A stretch of DNA of 59,393 nt from Halobacillus litoralis (GTDB lineage: Bacteria; Bacillota; Bacilli; Bacillales; Halobacillaceae), in the NCBI RefSeq assembly GCF_020524025.1, contig NZ_JAIVKN010000007.1, positions 1 to 59,393 of the forward strand, read 5' to 3'. The notes below the pieces were generated by a model. It worked only from the letters and a program-made list of their open reading frames with translations. It ran no database searches and had not been told where the DNA came from. Below, one piece after another: positions 30,388-41,743 of the stretch (positions are counted from its first letter, which is position 1; each line of letters begins with the position of its first letter). A program made the position numbers and the translations under genes.

Positions 30388-33300
30388 TTATGAGTGTGTG
30401 ACCTCTTCGGCCGCTTCTGGAACCTCGGTTCTTTGTTGTTCGGACTGCGCTTGGATCTTACGGTATCTGGTCATACCAGTACCAGCAGGAACAAGCTTAC
30501 CGATAATAACATTCTCTTTCAATCCTAGCAACTCATCACGCTTACCTTTAATCGCTGCATCAGTAAGAACACGTGTAGTTTCCTGGAACGATGCGGCAGA
30601 CAGGAAGCTGTCTGTTTCAAGAGATGCTTTCGTGATACCGAGAATGACCGGGCGACCAACCGCTGGTTGTCCACCCTCCATAAGAGCTTTTTGGTTCGCT
30701 TCTTTAAACTGATGGATCTCAAGAAGTGAGCCAGGAAGAACATCTGTGTCACCAGAATCAAGGACACGTACTTTACGAAGCATCTGGCGGACCATAACTT
30801 CTACGTGTTTATCAGAAATTTCTACCCCTTGCATACGGTATACTTTTTGTACTTCTTTAAGGAGATACTCCTGAACTCCATCAAGTCCTTTAATTGTAAG
30901 CAATTCTTTCGGATCGATGGAACCTTCAGTGAGCGGCTCTCCGGCTTTCACTTCATCTCCAACAGAAACTTTCATACGCGCGCCATATGGTGCGGTATAA
31001 GATCTAGACTCTACTGAGCCTTGAATGACAATTTCTTGTTTCTCTTTCACTTCATTGACTTCGTGTACAGTTCCGTCAATTTCTGTAATGACCGCCTGCC
31101 CTTTCGGATTACGGGCCTCTACGATTTCCTGGATACGCGGAAGACCTTGAGTGATGTCATCTCCGGCTACCCCGCCTGTGTGGAAGGTACGCATTGTAAG
31201 CTGTGTACCCGGTTCACCGATGGACTGTGCAGCGATGATTCCAACCGCTTCACCCACTTCGACTTCATCTCCAGTCGCAAGGTTACGACCATAACATTTC
31301 TTACAAACGCCGTGCTTCGTATTACATGTGAATGCTGTACGAATGACAACCTGTTCTACACCGGACTCTACAATCTGTCTCGCACCGTCTTCAGAAATAA
31401 CCTGGTTTCTTTCCGCAAGAATATATCCAGTTTCAGGATGCTTCACTGTTTGGAAAGCTGTACGGCCGATTAGACGGTCAATCAGAGGTTCAATAACTTC
31501 GGATCCTTCATTAAGAGAAGACACAGGAAGTCCTCTATCTGTACCACAGTCGTCTTCGCGAACAATAACATCCTGGGCTACGTCAACAAGACGACGAGTC
31601 AAGTAACCTGAGTCAGCTGTCTTAAGCGCGGTATCGGCAAGACCTTTACGAGCTCCGTGTGTAGAAATAAAGTACTCAAGTACTGTCAGTCCTTCACGGA
31701 AACTTGATTTAATCGGAAGTTCAATGATTCGACCAGCCGGGTTGGCCATCAAACCACGCATACCCGCAAGCTGCGTAAAGTTAGATGCGTTACCACGGGC
31801 ACCTGAATCACTCATCATGAAAATAGGGTTACGCGGGTTCAAGGACTTCATCAGACGATTCTGGATGTCATCTTTAGCCGCAGACCAAATTTCAATGACA
31901 CGATCATAGCGCTCTTCTTCTGTAATTAAACCACGACGGAATTGTTTCATGACTTTATCGACTTTTTCTTGACCTTCATCCAGAATTTCTTGTTTCTCTG
32001 GAAGTACGACAACATCAGAAACACCAACCGTAATACCGGCTTTCGTGGAATAAGCAAAACCAAGGTCCTTCATACGGTCAAGCATCTTAGATGTTTCACT
32101 AATGGAGAAGCGTTTGAACACTTCGGCAATAATGTCACCAAGGATGCCTTTCTTGAATGGAGATACCTCTTCACGTTTGGAGATTTCCTCACGGATATCT
32201 GTACCTTTTTCAATAAAGTAGTGATCCGGGGTTTTAACCTCCAGGTTCTCTTTCGTTGGTTCATTGATATACGGGAAAGAACTTGGCAGCATTTCGTTGA
32301 AGATCAACTTACCAACGGATGTTAATAATAGCTGCTGGTTCTGTTTTTCAGTAAAGGTTTCATTGTTAAGTGAGCTGGCTTGAACAGCTACGCGTGTGTG
32401 TAAATGAGCATACCCGTTTTGGTACGCCATTAACGCTTCGTTCAAGTCCTTAAAGAACATACCCTCGCCAATCGCACCTTTCCGCTCTAAGGTCAGGTAG
32501 TAGTTACCCAACACCATATCCTGGGAAGGAGTAACGACTGGTTTACCATCTTTAGGGTTAAGGATGTTCTGAGCTGCAAGCATTAAGATACGAGCTTCAG
32601 CTTGCGCTTCTGAAGATAACGGTACGTGTACGGCCATTTGGTCACCATCAAAGTCGGCGTTGTATGCTGTACATACAAGCGGGTGCAATCGAATTGCGCG
32701 CCCTTCGACAAGCGTTGGCTCAAACGCCTGGATTCCCAAACGGTGCAATGTTGGTGCACGGTTGAGAAGAACAGGGTGTTCTTTAATGACATCTTCTAAG
32801 ACGTCCCATACTTCATGGTGAACACGTTCGATCTTACGCTTGGCTGATTTGATGTTGTGAGCTAAGCCGCGTGATACAAGTTCTTTCATTACGAAAGGCT
32901 TGAACAACTCTAAAGCCATTTCCTTCGGAAGTCCACACTGGTACATCTTAAGTGATGGACCTACGACGATAACGGAACGTCCAGAGTAGTCAACACGTTT
33001 ACCCAGCAAGTTTTGACGGAAACGTCCCTGCTTACCTTTCAGCATATGAGAAAGGGATTTAAGCGGACGATTGCCAGGCCCGGTTACAGGACGACCGCGA
33101 CGACCATTGTCAATTAAGGCGTCGACAGCTTCTTGCAGCATACGCTTCTCATTTTGAACAATGATAGTTGGTGCGCCCAAGTCTAATAGACGCTTCAGAC
33201 GATTGTTACGGTTGATCACACGACGATATAAATCGTTCAAATCAGATGTAGCAAAACGTCCACCGTCCAACTGTACCATCGGACGAAGTTCCGGAGGGAT

Positions 33301-33999
33301 GACAGGAAGTACATCCAGGATCATCCATGATGGGTCGTTACCGGAATGACGGAAGGATTCCAATACTTCAAGGCGCTTGATCGCACGTGTGCGGCGCTGC
33401 CCTTGTGCGGTCTTCAACTCTTCTTTTAATGTCTCAACTTCTCCATCGAGATCAATATCAAAAAGAAGTTTACGGATAGCTTCCGCACCCATAGCCGCCT
33501 GGAATCCCTGGCCGAACTTCTCGCGGTAAGAACGGTATTCTTTTTCAGATAACAGCTGCTTTTTCTCAAGAGCTGTTTCACCTGGTTCGGTTACAATATA
33601 AGCAGCAAAATAAATGACTTCTTCCAGCGCTCTTGGGGACATGTCCAGAACAAGACCCATACGGCTAGGTATGCCTTTAAAGTACCAGATGTGAGAGACA
33701 GGAGCAGCTAGTTCCAGGTGTCCCATACGCTCACGGCGTACTTTAGCTTTTGTTACTTCTACACCACAGCGGTCACAAACAACGCCCTTATAGCGGACGC
33801 GTTTGTATTTACCACAGTGACATTCCCAGTCTTTTTGCGGGCCGAAGATACGCTCACAGAAAAGACCGTCTTTTTCAGGTTTCAACGTACGATAGTTGAT
33901 TGTTTCGGGTTTCTTAACCTCACCGTAGGACCAAGAACGAATCTTATCCGGTGAAGCCAGCCCTATTTTCATATACTCAAAGTTATTTACATCTAGCAA
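30388..33999 (-). CDS. rpoC: RNA polymerase beta' subunit
   Basis: 1203 aa, normal Bacillus length. N-terminal zinc site Cys60, Cys62, Cys75, Cys78; active-site [12 protein letters not shown] holding the three catalytic Asp; second zinc site near [15 protein letters not shown]; trigger-loop region [12 protein letters not shown]. It starts with TTG 8 bases after GGAGG, as in B. subtilis. 72 bases after rpoB, with a hairpin in the gap. Confidence 0.98.
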   Translation of the reverse strand: MLDVNNFEYMKIGLASPDKIRSWSYGEVKKPETINYRTLKPEKDGLFCERIFGPQKDWECHCGKYKRVRYKGVVCDRCGVEVTKAKVRRERMGHLELAAPVSHIWYFKGIPSRMGLVLDMSPRALEEVIYFAAYIVTEPGETALEKKQLLSEKEYRSYREKFGQGFQAAMGAEAIRKLLFDIDLDGEVETLKEELKTAQGQRRTRAIKRLEVLESFRHSGNDPSWMILDVLPVIPPELRPMVQLDGGRFATSDLNDLYRRVINRNNRLKRLLDLGAPTIIVQNEKRMLQEAVDALIDNGRRGRPVTGPGNRPLKSLSHMLKGKQGRFRQNLLGKRVDYSGRSVIVVGPSLKMYQCGLPKEMALELFKPFVMKELVSRGLAHNIKSAKRKIERVHHEVWDVLEDVIKEHPVLLNRAPTLHRLGIQAFEPTLVEGRAIRLHPLVCTAYNADFDGDQMAVHVPLSSEAQAEARILMLAAQNILNPKDGKPVVTPSQDMVLGNYYLTLERKGAIGEGMFFKDLNEALMAYQNGYAHLHTRVAVQASSLNNETFTEKQNQQLLLTSVGKLIFNEMLPSSFPYINEPTKENLEVKTPDHYFIEKGTDIREEISKREEVSPFKKGILGDIIAEVFKRFSISETSKMLDRMKDLGFAYSTKAGITVGVSDVVVLPEKQEILDEGQEKVDKVMKQFRRGLITEEERYDRVIEIWSAAKDDIQNRLMKSLNPRNPIFMMSDSGARGNASNFTQLAGMRGLMANPAGRIIELPIKSSFREGLTVLEYFISTHGARKGLADTALKTADSGYLTRRLVDVAQDVIVREDDCGTDRGLPVSSLNEGSEVIEPLIDRLIGRTAFQTVKHPETGYILAERNQVISEDGARQIVESGVEQVVIRTAFTCNTKHGVCKKCYGRNLATGDEVEVGEAVGIIAAQSIGEPGTQLTMRTFHTGGVAGDDITQGLPRIQEIVEARNPKGQAVITEIDGTVHEVNEVKEKQEIVIQGSVESRSYTAPYGARMKVSVGDEVKAGEPLTEGSIDPKELLTIKGLDGVQEYLLKEVQKVYRMQGVEISDKHVEVMVRQMLRKVRVLDSGDTDVLPGSLLEIHQFKEANQKALMEGGQPAVGRPVILGITKASLETDSFLSAASFQETTRVLTDAAIKGKRDELLGLKENVIIGKLVPAGTGMTRYRKIQAQSEQQRTEVPEAAEEVTHS

Positions 34000-34040
34000 G
34001 GGGCCTACCTCCCTTTCAGTATCCAGGTTTTACCCTAAGC

Positions 34041-34070
34041 TTAGAACACGAGCTTCAGCAGTGTTTCTAA
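34041..34070 (-). other. Hairpin in the rpoB-rpoC spacer
   Basis: TTAGAA-CAC and GTG-TTCTAA arms (one bulged A) around a short loop, 2 bases past the rpoB stop. No T run; possibly a processing or stability element. Confidence 0.55.
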
Positions 34071-34071
34071 C

Positions 34072-37000
34072 TTAATCGTCTAAGTTCAAATTCTCGGATT
34101 CTTTGGTTTGCTCTTCTTCAATATCCCGCATTTCAATCTCTTGTTCATCACCAGAAAGGATTTTCACATCCATACCCAGACTTTGAAGCTCCTTGATAAG
34201 AACTTTAAAGGATTCTGGAACACCAGGTTCAGGAACATTGTCTCCTTTGACGATGGCTTCGTAAGTTTTAACACGACCGACAACATCGTCAGATTTGACT
34301 GTTAAGATCTCTTGCAGAGTATAAGCGGCACCATAAGCTTCAAGTGCCCATACTTCCATTTCACCGAAACGCTGACCACCAAATTGAGCTTTACCACCCA
34401 ATGGCTGCTGCGTAACAAGGGAATATGGTCCAGTGGAACGCGCATGGAGCTTGTCATCAACCATGTGTGCAAGTTTAATCATATACATAACACCAACAGA
34501 TACACGGTTATCGAACGGATCTCCAGTACGGCCATCATAAAGGATCGTTTTAGCATCGCGGGCCATCCCTGCTTCTTGCAGTGTTTCCCAAACATCTTCC
34601 TCACGGGCTCCATCGAATACAGGAGTAGCTACTCTTTCACCCATTAATCGGGCAGCCATACCCAAGTGCAGTTCAAGCACCTGTCCGATGTTCATACGAG
34701 AAGGAACACCAAGCGGGTTCAACATGATATCAACCGGTGTACCATCTGGTAGGAAAGGCATATCCTCTTCAGGAAGGATTTTGGAAATAACACCTTTGTT
34801 ACCGTGACGACCGGCCATTTTATCCCCTTCAGAAATCTTACGTTTCTGAACGATATACACACGGATCAACTGGTTCACGCCTGGTGGAAGCTCATCCCCG
34901 TCTTCACGGTTGAAGATTTTAACATCAAGAACAATACCACCTGCACCGTGTGGCACACGCAGGGAAGTATCACGTACTTCGCGGGCTTTTTCACCAAAGA
35001 TCGCGTGAAGAAGACGCTCTTCGGCGGAAAGCTCGGTTACACCTTTAGGAGTAACTTTACCTACCAGAAGATCTCCATCGCTTACTTCGGCTCCGACACG
35101 GATAATTCCACGATCATCCAAGTCACGTAAAGCATCTTCACCGACGTTTGGAATGTCACGCGTGATTTCTTCAGGTCCAAGTTTCGTGTCTCGTGCTTCA
35201 GATTCATATTCTTCAATGTGGATAGAAGTATACACATCATCTTTCACAAGACGCTCACTCATAATAATGGCATCCTCATAGTTGTAACCGTCCCAAGTCA
35301 TGAAGGCTACTAGAGGGTTCTGTCCAAGAGCCAGTTCACCCATATCCATGGATGGACCGTCTGCAAGAATTTCTCCCTGTTTTACACGATCTCCTTTAGA
35401 TACGATCGGGCGCTGGTTGTAGCAGCTTCCTTGGTTAGAACGAATGAATTTCTGCAGGCGGTAGCGGTCAAGGTCACCTTCAACCTCTTTGCCATCTACT
35501 TCAGAAATACGGCGGACGCGGACTTCTTTCGCTTCCACGCGTTCCACGATACCCTCGTGTCTGCAGATAACTGCAGCTCCTGAGTCTTTACCGGACACGT
35601 ACTCCATACCTGTACCAACAAGAGGAGCATCAGGTTTAAGCAATGGTACAGCTTGACGCTGCATGTTTGCACCCATCAAGGAACGGTTGGAGTCATCGTT
35701 CTCAAGGAAAGGAATACATGCTGTTGCGGCTGATACAACCTGCTTAGGTGATACGTCCATGTAATCCAAGCGATCACGAGCTACGACTGTGTTTTCACCA
35801 CGGAAACGAGCAATAACTTCTTCGTCCGTAAACGCTCCGTCTTCATCAAGCTTCGCGTTGGCCTGAGCCACAACATAGTTGTCTTCCTCATCTGCTGTCA
35901 GATAGTCGATTTGAGCAGTTACTTTATTTGTATCTGGATCAACACGACGATACGGCGTTTCAATAAAGCCGAACTCATTGACTTTCGCATAGGATGACAG
36001 GGAGTTAATCAAACCGATGTTTGGTCCCTCAGGCGTTTCGATCGGACACATACGTCCATAGTGGGAGTAGTGTACGTCACGAACTTCGAAACCTGCACGT
36101 TCACGCGTTAAACCACCCGGTCCTAATGCAGATAGACGACGCTTGTGCGTCAGCTCAGCTAATGGGTTCGTTTGGTCCATAAACTGTGATAATTGCGAGC
36201 TGCCAAAGAACTCTTTGATTGATGCAATTACCGGACGAATGTTAATTAACTGCTGTGGTGTAATCGATGAAGTATCCTGAATGGACATACGCTCACGTAC
36301 CACACGCTCCATACGGGACAGACCAATACGGAATTGATTCTGTAGAAGCTCTCCAACTGAACGTAAACGACGGTTACCTAGGTGGTCGATGTCGTCTGTT
36401 CCGCCAACGTCATGCAATAAGTTAAAGAAATAACTGATTGAGGACAGGATGTCGGCTGGAGTGATGTTCTTAACATCCCGGTCAATATTCGCATTGCCGA
36501 TAACATTGATCGCACGTTCACCTTCCGGGTCGGTAGGGTCAACGATTTTGACAGACTGCACTTGAATTGGCTCTTCAAGAACGCCATCAACCGGATCTAA
36601 TGACTCTTCACTCAATGTACCTTCTGCATCATCGAAGAGAGGAATCAATTTATTTAAGAGACGGCGGTCAATCTTGTCGCCTTTCTCTGCTATCACTTCG
36701 CCTGTTTCCTCATCAACTAACGTTTCCGCCAGCGTCTGGTTGAACAAACGATCTTTAATGTGAAGTTTCTTGTTCATTTTATAACGACCGACTCGGGCTA
36801 AATCATAGCGCTTCGGATCGAAGAATCGGGAAACTAGTAAGCTTTTCGCATTTTCTACTGTAGGCGGCTCGCCAGGGCGTAGACGCTCGTAGATTTCCAG
36901 CAACGCTTTTTCAGTATTCTCCGTATTGTCTTTTTCCAGCGTATTCTTAAGGTATTCGTTGTCCCCGATCAGATCAATGATCTCTTGGTCGGTTCCAAAT

Positions 37001-37599
37001 CCTAAAGCACGCAGTAGAACGGTGATCGGCAGCTTACGCGTACGGTCGATACGAACGTGTACAACATCCTTCGCATCTGTTTCAAATTCAAGCCAAGCCC
37101 CACGGTTTGGAATCACCGTAGCCGTGTAGCCTCTCTTACCATTCTTATCAATCTTCTTATTGAAGTACACACTTGGAGAACGAACAAGCTGAGAAACGAT
37201 GACACGTTCAGCACCATTAATTACGAAGGTACCTGTGTCCGTCATTAGAGGGAAATCCCCCATAAAGACTTCTTGTTCTTTCACTTCGCCTGTCTCATTA
37301 TTCAAGAGACGAACTTTCACACGAAGTGGTGCGTTGTAAGTTACATCTCGATCCTTTGACTCATCGACTGGATACTTTGGTTCGCCAAGGCTATAGTCTA
37401 CAAACTCAAGCGATAAATTACCTGTGAAATCCTCGATTGGAGAAATATCCTGGAACATTTCTTTCAAACCTTCTTTTAAGAACCAATCATAAGAAGCGGT
37501 TTGAATTTCAATCAAGTTCGGTAATTCTAATACCTCACTGATGCGTGCATAACTTCTGCGCTGGCGGTGTCGTCCATACTGAACTAGTTGACCTGTCAA
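34072..37599 (-). CDS. rpoB: RNA polymerase beta subunit
   Basis: 1175 aa. Complete: fork loop and rifampicin region [20 protein letters not shown] with wild-type Gln, Asp, His and Ser positions (so rifampicin-sensitive is expected), [17 protein letters not shown], and the C-terminal clamp segment [20 protein letters not shown] (quoted at the limit). I start at TTG ([12 protein letters not shown] read as Met), 8 bases after GAGGGG, as in B. subtilis; the GTG three codons upstream overlaps the site. The C-terminus is acidic ([14 protein letters not shown]). Confidence 0.98.
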   Translation of the reverse strand: MTGQLVQYGRHRQRRSYARISEVLELPNLIEIQTASYDWFLKEGLKEMFQDISPIEDFTGNLSLEFVDYSLGEPKYPVDESKDRDVTYNAPLRVKVRLLNNETGEVKEQEVFMGDFPLMTDTGTFVINGAERVIVSQLVRSPSVYFNKKIDKNGKRGYTATVIPNRGAWLEFETDAKDVVHVRIDRTRKLPITVLLRALGFGTDQEIIDLIGDNEYLKNTLEKDNTENTEKALLEIYERLRPGEPPTVENAKSLLVSRFFDPKRYDLARVGRYKMNKKLHIKDRLFNQTLAETLVDEETGEVIAEKGDKIDRRLLNKLIPLFDDAEGTLSEESLDPVDGVLEEPIQVQSVKIVDPTDPEGERAINVIGNANIDRDVKNITPADILSSISYFFNLLHDVGGTDDIDHLGNRRLRSVGELLQNQFRIGLSRMERVVRERMSIQDTSSITPQQLINIRPVIASIKEFFGSSQLSQFMDQTNPLAELTHKRRLSALGPGGLTRERAGFEVRDVHYSHYGRMCPIETPEGPNIGLINSLSSYAKVNEFGFIETPYRRVDPDTNKVTAQIDYLTADEEDNYVVAQANAKLDEDGAFTDEEVIARFRGENTVVARDRLDYMDVSPKQVVSAATACIPFLENDDSNRSLMGANMQRQAVPLLKPDAPLVGTGMEYVSGKDSGAAVICRHEGIVERVEAKEVRVRRISEVDGKEVEGDLDRYRLQKFIRSNQGSCYNQRPIVSKGDRVKQGEILADGPSMDMGELALGQNPLVAFMTWDGYNYEDAIIMSERLVKDDVYTSIHIEEYESEARDTKLGPEEITRDIPNVGEDALRDLDDRGIIRVGAEVSDGDLLVGKVTPKGVTELSAEERLLHAIFGEKAREVRDTSLRVPHGAGGIVLDVKIFNREDGDELPPGVNQLIRVYIVQKRKISEGDKMAGRHGNKGVISKILPEEDMPFLPDGTPVDIMLNPLGVPSRMNIGQVLELHLGMAARLMGERVATPVFDGAREEDVWETLQEAGMARDAKTILYDGRTGDPFDNRVSVGVMYMIKLAHMVDDKLHARSTGPYSLVTQQPLGGKAQFGGQRFGEMEVWALEAYGAAYTLQEILTVKSDDVVGRVKTYEAIVKGDNVPEPGVPESFKVLIKELQSLGMDVKILSGDEQEIEMRDIEEEQTKESENLNLDD

Positions 37600-37634
37600 C
37601 TGATTCACCCCTCAAATCAAGCATTTTAATAACG

Positions 37635-37684
37635 AAAAAAGGGTTCGGCAAGACATGCCGAACAGGCTTGCGGTTGATCTTGCC
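37635..37684 (-). terminator. Attenuator-like terminator and competing stem in the rpoB leader
   Basis: Minus-strand terminator GTTCGGCA / TGCCGAAC (37656-37663 and 37643-37650) followed by CCCTTTTTT, 36 bases before the rpoB start. An upstream GGCAAGA (37678-37684) is exactly complementary to TCTTGCC (37647-37653), which includes most of the terminator's 3' arm, so the two stems exclude each other. Confidence 0.65.
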
Positions 37685-37889
37685 ACAAGCACTATTTAAA
37701 CATCTGCCTCACAGCAAATGGTGATTCTTCATTTCTCTCTAACGTTAGACAAAAAAGAAAAAGGCTTTTCATACGTAAAAACCCCATTACTTTCAGTGTT
37801 CGATTTTACCATTCTGACCATCTATTAACTTTTTTATACCTATTTCTTAAAAAAGCCTTGACACGGAACAGATATATTGGCATTTTCCA

Positions 37890-37918
37890 ATACTAGCACA
37901 ACCAATAGGGCTAGTCAA
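37890..37918 (-). promoter_or_regulatory. Sigma-A promoter of rpoB-rpoC
   Basis: Minus-strand TTGACT (37913-37918), 17 bases, TAGTAT (37890-37895); its -35 overlaps the stop of the methyltransferase gene. This gives rpoBC a leader of about 280 bases, longer than usual spacing in this window. No gene lies in the 37600-37910 gap. Confidence 0.75.
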
Positions 37919-38516
37919 ATTTCTTAGCGTTAAGGATATAATACCCCTTGCGCTTTTCTACCACACCTGCATTTCCGAACAATTCTTCTAATTTCTGTTT
38001 AGCAGATGGAGCCCCTTGCTTCTTTTGAATAACGACCCACAGCTCACCTTCATTAAGTAAAGCCTCTTTCGCTTCTTCAAACATAGAATGGACCACTTTT
38101 TTACCTGCACGAATCGGCGGATTTGTCAGGATAGAAGCAAACTTCTGCCCTTCAATCCCTTTCAGGCGGTCACTTTCTTTAATCGTAACGTTAGAAACAT
38201 CGTTAGCCACGGCGTTCTTCTTAGCTAAGTTCAACGCACGTTCATTCACGTCTACCATCACAACATGACGATTTTCAAAGGTTTTAGCTAAAGACAGGCC
38301 GATCGGTCCATACCCGCATCCTAAATCAAGAATGTCTCCATCAATTTCAGGCGGGCGGTAGGAGTCAATCAACAGCCGCGAACCATAATCGACTTCTTTT
38401 TTCGAGAAGACCGCATGATCCGTAGTAAAAGTAAAAGGATGCCCTTTCAACTCGAAAGACCACGTTTTTTCTTCACTCACCGTCGATGTTTTCTTTGAAT
38501 AGTAATGCTCTGACAT
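37911..38516 (-). CDS. RsmC-like class I methyltransferase YbxB
   Basis: 201 aa. SAM-binding motif I DLGCGYGPIGLSLA (about 61-74), motif IV TNPPIRAG (NPP, typical of methyltransferases acting on exocyclic amines or rRNA guanines), N-terminal HYYSKKTSTVSEEK. It matches the rRNA small-subunit methyltransferase C family catalytic half, without the N-terminal duplicate of E. coli RsmC. The target is unproven in Bacillus. Position between rplL and rpoB is the B. subtilis ybxB position. ATG, GAAGGTG upstream. Confidence 0.9.
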   Translation of the reverse strand: MSEHYYSKKTSTVSEEKTWSFELKGHPFTFTTDHAVFSKKEVDYGSRLLIDSYRPPEIDGDILDLGCGYGPIGLSLAKTFENRHVVMVDVNERALNLAKKNAVANDVSNVTIKESDRLKGIEGQKFASILTNPPIRAGKKVVHSMFEEAKEALLNEGELWVVIQKKQGAPSAKQKLEELFGNAGVVEKRKGYYILNAKKFD

Positions 38517-38544
38517 ACCCGAACACCTTCTTTATTTATCTATT

Positions 38545-38582
38545 AAGAAAAAGAAAGCCCGCCGAAAAATCAGCGAGCTTTA
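38545..38582 (-). terminator. Terminator after rplL
   Basis: Minus-strand AAAGCTCGC / GCGGGCTTT, 10-base loop, then CTTTTTCTT. Partial readthrough would feed ybxB, which has no obvious promoter. Confidence 0.8.
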
Positions 38583-38596
38583 CTTCAAACATTCTC

Positions 38597-38962
38597 TTAC
38601 TTAACTTCGACAGTTGCGCCTGCTTCTTCAAGCTGAGATTTGATTTCTTCAGCTTCTTCTTTAGAGATGCCTTCTTTGATTTTAGCTGGAGCGCCATCAA
38701 CCATTTCTTTAGCATCTTTAAGACCAGCACCAGTGATTTCACGAACTGCTTTAACAACTTTGATCTTAGAAGATCCAGCAGATTCTAGTACTACATCAAA
38801 TTCAGTTTGCTCTTCAGCAGCTTCGCCACCTGCAGCAGGGCCACCAACAGCTACTGGAGCTGCAGCAGATACACCAAATTCTTCTTCAATTGCTTTAACT
38901 AGGTCGTTAAGCTCAAGAACAGACATTTCTTTAATCGCTTCGATAATTTGTTCGTTAGACAT
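38597..38962 (-). CDS. rplL: Ribosomal protein L7/L12 (bL12)
   Basis: 121 aa. N-terminal dimer domain ([27 protein letters not shown], abbreviated), Ala/Gly/Val-rich hinge, and C-terminal factor-binding domain [20 protein letters not shown]. It forms the stalk that recruits EF-Tu and EF-G. ATG with AGGAGG. Cotranscribed with rplJ. Confidence 0.98.
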   Translation of the reverse strand: MSNEQIIEAIKEMSVLELNDLVKAIEEEFGVSAAAPVAVGGPAAGGEAAEEQTEFDVVLESAGSSKIKVVKAVREITGAGLKDAKEMVDGAPAKIKEGISKEEAEEIKSQLEEAGATVEVK

Positions 38963-39012
38963 GAGAAATTTCCTCCTTAGTTTTTGTTGTTATAGTTTAA
39001 ACGAACGCTAAC

Positions 39013-39513
39013 TTACGCGCTTTCTTCTTCTTTTTGATCCGCAATAGCTTTCGTTGCATATGCAAAGTTGCGGATAGGTGCTTGTAGTACGCTTAGGAAC
39101 ATAGATACAAGACCTTCGTAGTTTGGAAGGTTTGCAAGTTCTGTGATTTGCTCAAGAGTTGCAACTTGTCCTTCAACCACTCCACCTTTAATTTCAAGGT
39201 TGTCGTGATCCTTAGCAAAGTTGTTAAGGATTCTAGCTGGCGCTACTGCGTCATCTGGATGGAATGCCAAGGCCGTTGGTCCTTGTAGCACTTCATTAAG
39301 TTCAGTCAGTTCAACTTCTGCTGCCGCACGGCGAGTCATAGTGTTTTTATACACTTTGAAATCGACGCCCGCATCGCGAAGCTGTGTACGAAGTTCAGTA
39401 ACTTCTGCTACATCAAGTCCACGGTAATCTACTAGTACAGCAGATTTACTGTTGCGGAACTTGTCAGCCAACTCAGATACAACCTGTTTCTTCTGTTCGA
39501 TAACACTGCTCAT
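39013..39513 (-). CDS. rplJ: Ribosomal protein L10 (uL10)
   Basis: 166 aa. [31 protein letters not shown] (abbreviated) and the C-terminal helix that anchors L12 dimers. I start at the ATG 8 bases after AGGAGG (MSSVIEQKK); the frame continues 22 codons upstream into the leader terminator and is not coding there. Autoregulated through the L10 leader by the L10-L12 complex. Confidence 0.98.
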   Translation of the reverse strand: MSSVIEQKKQVVSELADKFRNSKSAVLVDYRGLDVAEVTELRTQLRDAGVDFKVYKNTMTRRAAAEVELTELNEVLQGPTALAFHPDDAVAPARILNNFAKDHDNLEIKGGVVEGQVATLEQITELANLPNYEGLVSMFLSVLQAPIRNFAYATKAIADQKEEESA

Positions 39514-39563
39514 TGTTCCACCTCCTATTGACTTTTCATCATACCGTTCGAAGGTTTTACTAA

Positions 39564-39705
39564 TAAAAAACACCTCCACATAGACATGGAGGTGTTTATA
39601 TAGTGCAGGGCGTAATGCGCTGCTCTATTTATATCACACACCTCGGCAGGAAGTTTAAGCGGCAGAGCCACACCTGCTGTCTACGGTATAACGTATTCAT
39701 TTATA
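39564..39705 (-). promoter_or_regulatory. L10 leader RNA with attenuator terminator
   Basis: The minus strand contains the conserved L10 leader blocks CCGTAGACAGCAGGTG and CTTAAACTTCCTGCCGAGGT, mimicking the rRNA site of L10. It is followed by a perfect terminator ACACCTCCA / TGGAGGTGT with T6 (39564-39596), 50 bases before rplJ. Binding of L10(L12)4 favours termination in B. subtilis. Confidence 0.92.
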
Positions 39706-39716
39706 CAACGCTACCT

Positions 39717-39745
39717 AGTATATATCACTAGAAGCGGGAAGTCAA
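39717..39745 (-). promoter_or_regulatory. Sigma-A promoter of rplJ-rplL
   Basis: Minus-strand TTGACT (39740-39745), 17 bases, TATACT (39717-39722), just after the rplA stop. Confidence 0.85.
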
Positions 39746-39754
39746 CACTTTTTA

Positions 39755-40450
39755 TTACTTCGTGTAACCAGAAACGTCAACTTTGATTCCAGGTCCCATT
39801 GTGGAAGAGACAGCAGCGTTACGCATATAAGTTCCCTTAGATGCTTGAGGCTTCGCTTTCACTAGAGTATCAGTGATCGCTGCGAAGTTTTCAGCCAGCT
39901 TCTCTTCATCGAAAGATGCTTTTCCGATTGGAACATGGATGTTAGCCGCTTTATCAACACGGTATTCAACTTTACCGGCTTTGATTTCATTAACAGCTTT
40001 TTCTACTTCGAATGTTACTGTGCCAGTTTTAGGGTTCGGCATAAGACCTTTTGGTCCTAGTACACGACCTAGTTTACCAACCTCAGCCATCATGTCAGGT
40101 GTTGCAACGACTACATCAAACTCAAACCAACCTTGGTTGATTTTGCTGATAAGGTCCTGCTCGCCTACAAAGTCAGCTCCAGCCGCTTCTGCTTCTTTCG
40201 CTTTATCACCTTTAGCGAAAACAAGTACGCGCTGTGATTTACCAGTACCGTGTGGAAGCACCATTGCTCCACGGATTTGCTGGTCTGCTTTCTTAGGATC
40301 TACACCCAGACGAAAAGCTGCTTCTACAGTTTCATCAAAGTTTGCTTTTGCTGTTTCTTTTACAAGCTTGATCGCTTCTTGCACGTCATAAGCTTTTGTA
40401 CGGTCAACAAGTTTTTGAAGTTCTTGTTGCTTTTTCGTTTTTTTAGCCAT
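39755..40450 (-). CDS. rplA: Ribosomal protein L1 (uL1)
   Basis: 231 aa. [18 protein letters not shown] start (here [20 protein letters not shown]), [28 protein letters not shown] and [15 protein letters not shown] are diagnostic. It forms the mobile L1 stalk and often represses its own operon. ATG with AGGAGG. 116 bases after rplK, with a strong hairpin between. Confidence 0.98.
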   Translation of the reverse strand: MAKKTKKQQELQKLVDRTKAYDVQEAIKLVKETAKANFDETVEAAFRLGVDPKKADQQIRGAMVLPHGTGKSQRVLVFAKGDKAKEAEAAGADFVGEQDLISKINQGWFEFDVVVATPDMMAEVGKLGRVLGPKGLMPNPKTGTVTFEVEKAVNEIKAGKVEYRVDKAANIHVPIGKASFDEEKLAENFAAITDTLVKAKPQASKGTYMRNAAVSSTMGPGIKVDVSGYTK

Positions 40451-40498
40451 TATAATTTCCTCCTCGTTGTGGTTTTAACGGATTTTCCTCCCACGAAT

Positions 40499-40540
40499 AA
40501 AGGTTGCGAAAGAGTCACAAGCTCCTTTTCCGCAACCTTT
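40499..40540 (-). other. Strong hairpin between rplK and rplA
   Basis: Minus-strand AAAGGTTGCG / CGCAACCTTT (10 bases, perfect) extended by GAAA/TTT and GGAG/CTC steps around a small loop. No T run follows. Could be an L1 target, a processing site or a weak terminator. Confidence 0.6.
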
Positions 40541-40566
40541 TCCTATCTCCATGTGACGATGTGGGA

Positions 40567-40992
40567 TTAATCTTCGATTGTGATTCCCATGCTGCGCGCG
40601 GTACCTTCGACCATACGCATTGCAGCTTCAACGTCAGCAGCATTCAAATCAGGCATTTTTGTTTCTGCGATTTCGCGAACTTGATCGCGTTTAACAGAAG
40701 CAACTTTGTTACGGTTTGGTTCACCGGAACCTGATTCAACACCAGCAGCTTTCTTAAGAAGAACAGCAGCAGGCGGAGTTTTCGTAACGAATGTAAAGGA
40801 ACGGTCTTCATAAACCGTGATTTCAACTGGAATAATCGTACCCGCTTGTTCCTGTGTACGAGCGTTAAACTCCTTACAGAAACCCATGATATTGATACCT
40901 GCTTGACCTAGTGCCGGTCCTACTGGCGGCGCTGGGTTTGCTTTACCCGCAGGAATCTGAAGCTTTACAACATTAATAACTTTTTTAGCCAC
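40567..40992 (-). CDS. rplK: Ribosomal protein L11 (uL11)
   Basis: 141 aa. [36 protein letters not shown] and the C-terminal rRNA-binding domain ending [12 protein letters not shown] are diagnostic. It binds the GTPase centre and is the thiostrepton target. Starts with GTG 8 bases after GGAGG; longer in-frame starts lie in the leader. Confidence 0.98.
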   Translation of the reverse strand: MAKKVINVVKLQIPAGKANPAPPVGPALGQAGINIMGFCKEFNARTQEQAGTIIPVEITVYEDRSFTFVTKTPPAAVLLKKAAGVESGSGEPNRNKVASVKRDQVREIAETKMPDLNAADVEAAMRMVEGTARSMGITIED

Positions 40993-41098
40993 GAGACACA
41001 CCTCCTTAAAGTCCGTGATGTGGTAATAGGGTTCAACCCCTCCCACTCCATTGCGCTATGCAATCGCCCTTTTTCTAGGGCACATATAGAACATAAAA

Positions 41099-41127
41099 AT
41101 TCTAGCATCTTTATCTCTAATATGCAA
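41099..41127 (-). promoter_or_regulatory. Sigma-A promoter of rplK-rplA
   Basis: Minus-strand TTGCAT (41122-41127), 17 bases, TAGAAT (41099-41104). The roughly 100-base leader that follows has GCCCT/AGGGC and ATTGC/GCAAT hairpins. Confidence 0.8.
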
Positions 41128-41142
41128 GGGAAGAGAAAAATT

Positions 41143-41679
41143 TTATAACTTTTCGATCTGAGTGAAGTCCAACTCTACTGGAGTTTCGCGACCGAACATA
41201 TTGACATGGACCTTAACTTTTTGTTTATCCGTATCAATGTACTCAATCGTACCCGTGAAGTTAGCGAAAGGTCCATCCGTTACTGTAACACTTTCCTTCA
41301 CCTCAAAGTCAATCTCTGCTTTCGGCTGCTCATTCATGCCCATTCTCTTAAGAACGGTTTCTACTTCTTCAGGTAAAAGAGGGATCGGTTTTGAACCGGA
41401 GCCTGTGGACCCGACGAATCCAGTAACACCCGGCGTGTTCCTTACAACATACCAAGAATCATCAGTCATGACCATTTCAGCCAGAACATAACCTGGGAAT
41501 ACCTTCTTTTTCGCAATCTTCTTTTTACCATTTTTTATTTCAGCTTCTTCATCCTCTGGGACAAGGACACGGAAGATTTTATCTTCCATTCCCATTGATT
41601 CAACACGCTTTTCAAGGTTCGTTTTCACTTTGTTTTCATAACCTGAATAGGTGTGCACAACATACCATCTTTTTTCCAT
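41143..41679 (-). CDS. nusG: Transcription termination/antitermination protein NusG
   Basis: 178 aa. NGN domain (about 1-110, MEKRWYVVHTYSGYENKVK) and KOW domain (about 125-178, VTDGPFANFTGTIEYID). NusG is a pausing and elongation factor tied to RNA polymerase and S10. The ATG start has no good adjacent ribosome binding site; GGGAGGGAAGGG is 17-28 bases upstream, with a small hairpin GGCAAG/CTTGTCC between. An in-frame GTG two codons upstream is the alternative start. It has its own promoter after the secE terminator. Confidence 0.96.
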   Translation of the reverse strand: MEKRWYVVHTYSGYENKVKTNLEKRVESMGMEDKIFRVLVPEDEEAEIKNGKKKIAKKKVFPGYVLAEMVMTDDSWYVVRNTPGVTGFVGSTGSGSKPIPLLPEEVETVLKRMGMNEQPKAEIDFEVKESVTVTDGPFANFTGTIEYIDTDKQKVKVHVNMFGRETPVELDFTQIEKL

Positions 41680-41710
41680 AATCACAGGACAAGTGCTTGC
41701 CCTTCCCTCC

Positions 41711-41740
41711 CTTATACTAGAGTAACGAAAACTATTCCAA
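41711..41740 (-). promoter_or_regulatory. Possible nusG promoter
   Basis: Minus-strand TTGGAA (41735-41740), 18 bases, TATAAG (41711-41716), directly after the secE terminator. Confidence 0.5.
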
Positions 41741-41743
41741 CAT

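Noticed and set aside
39514-39579. Upstream extension of rplJ (22 codons)
   Set aside because: Runs through the L10 leader terminator; AGGAGG precedes the ATG at 39513.
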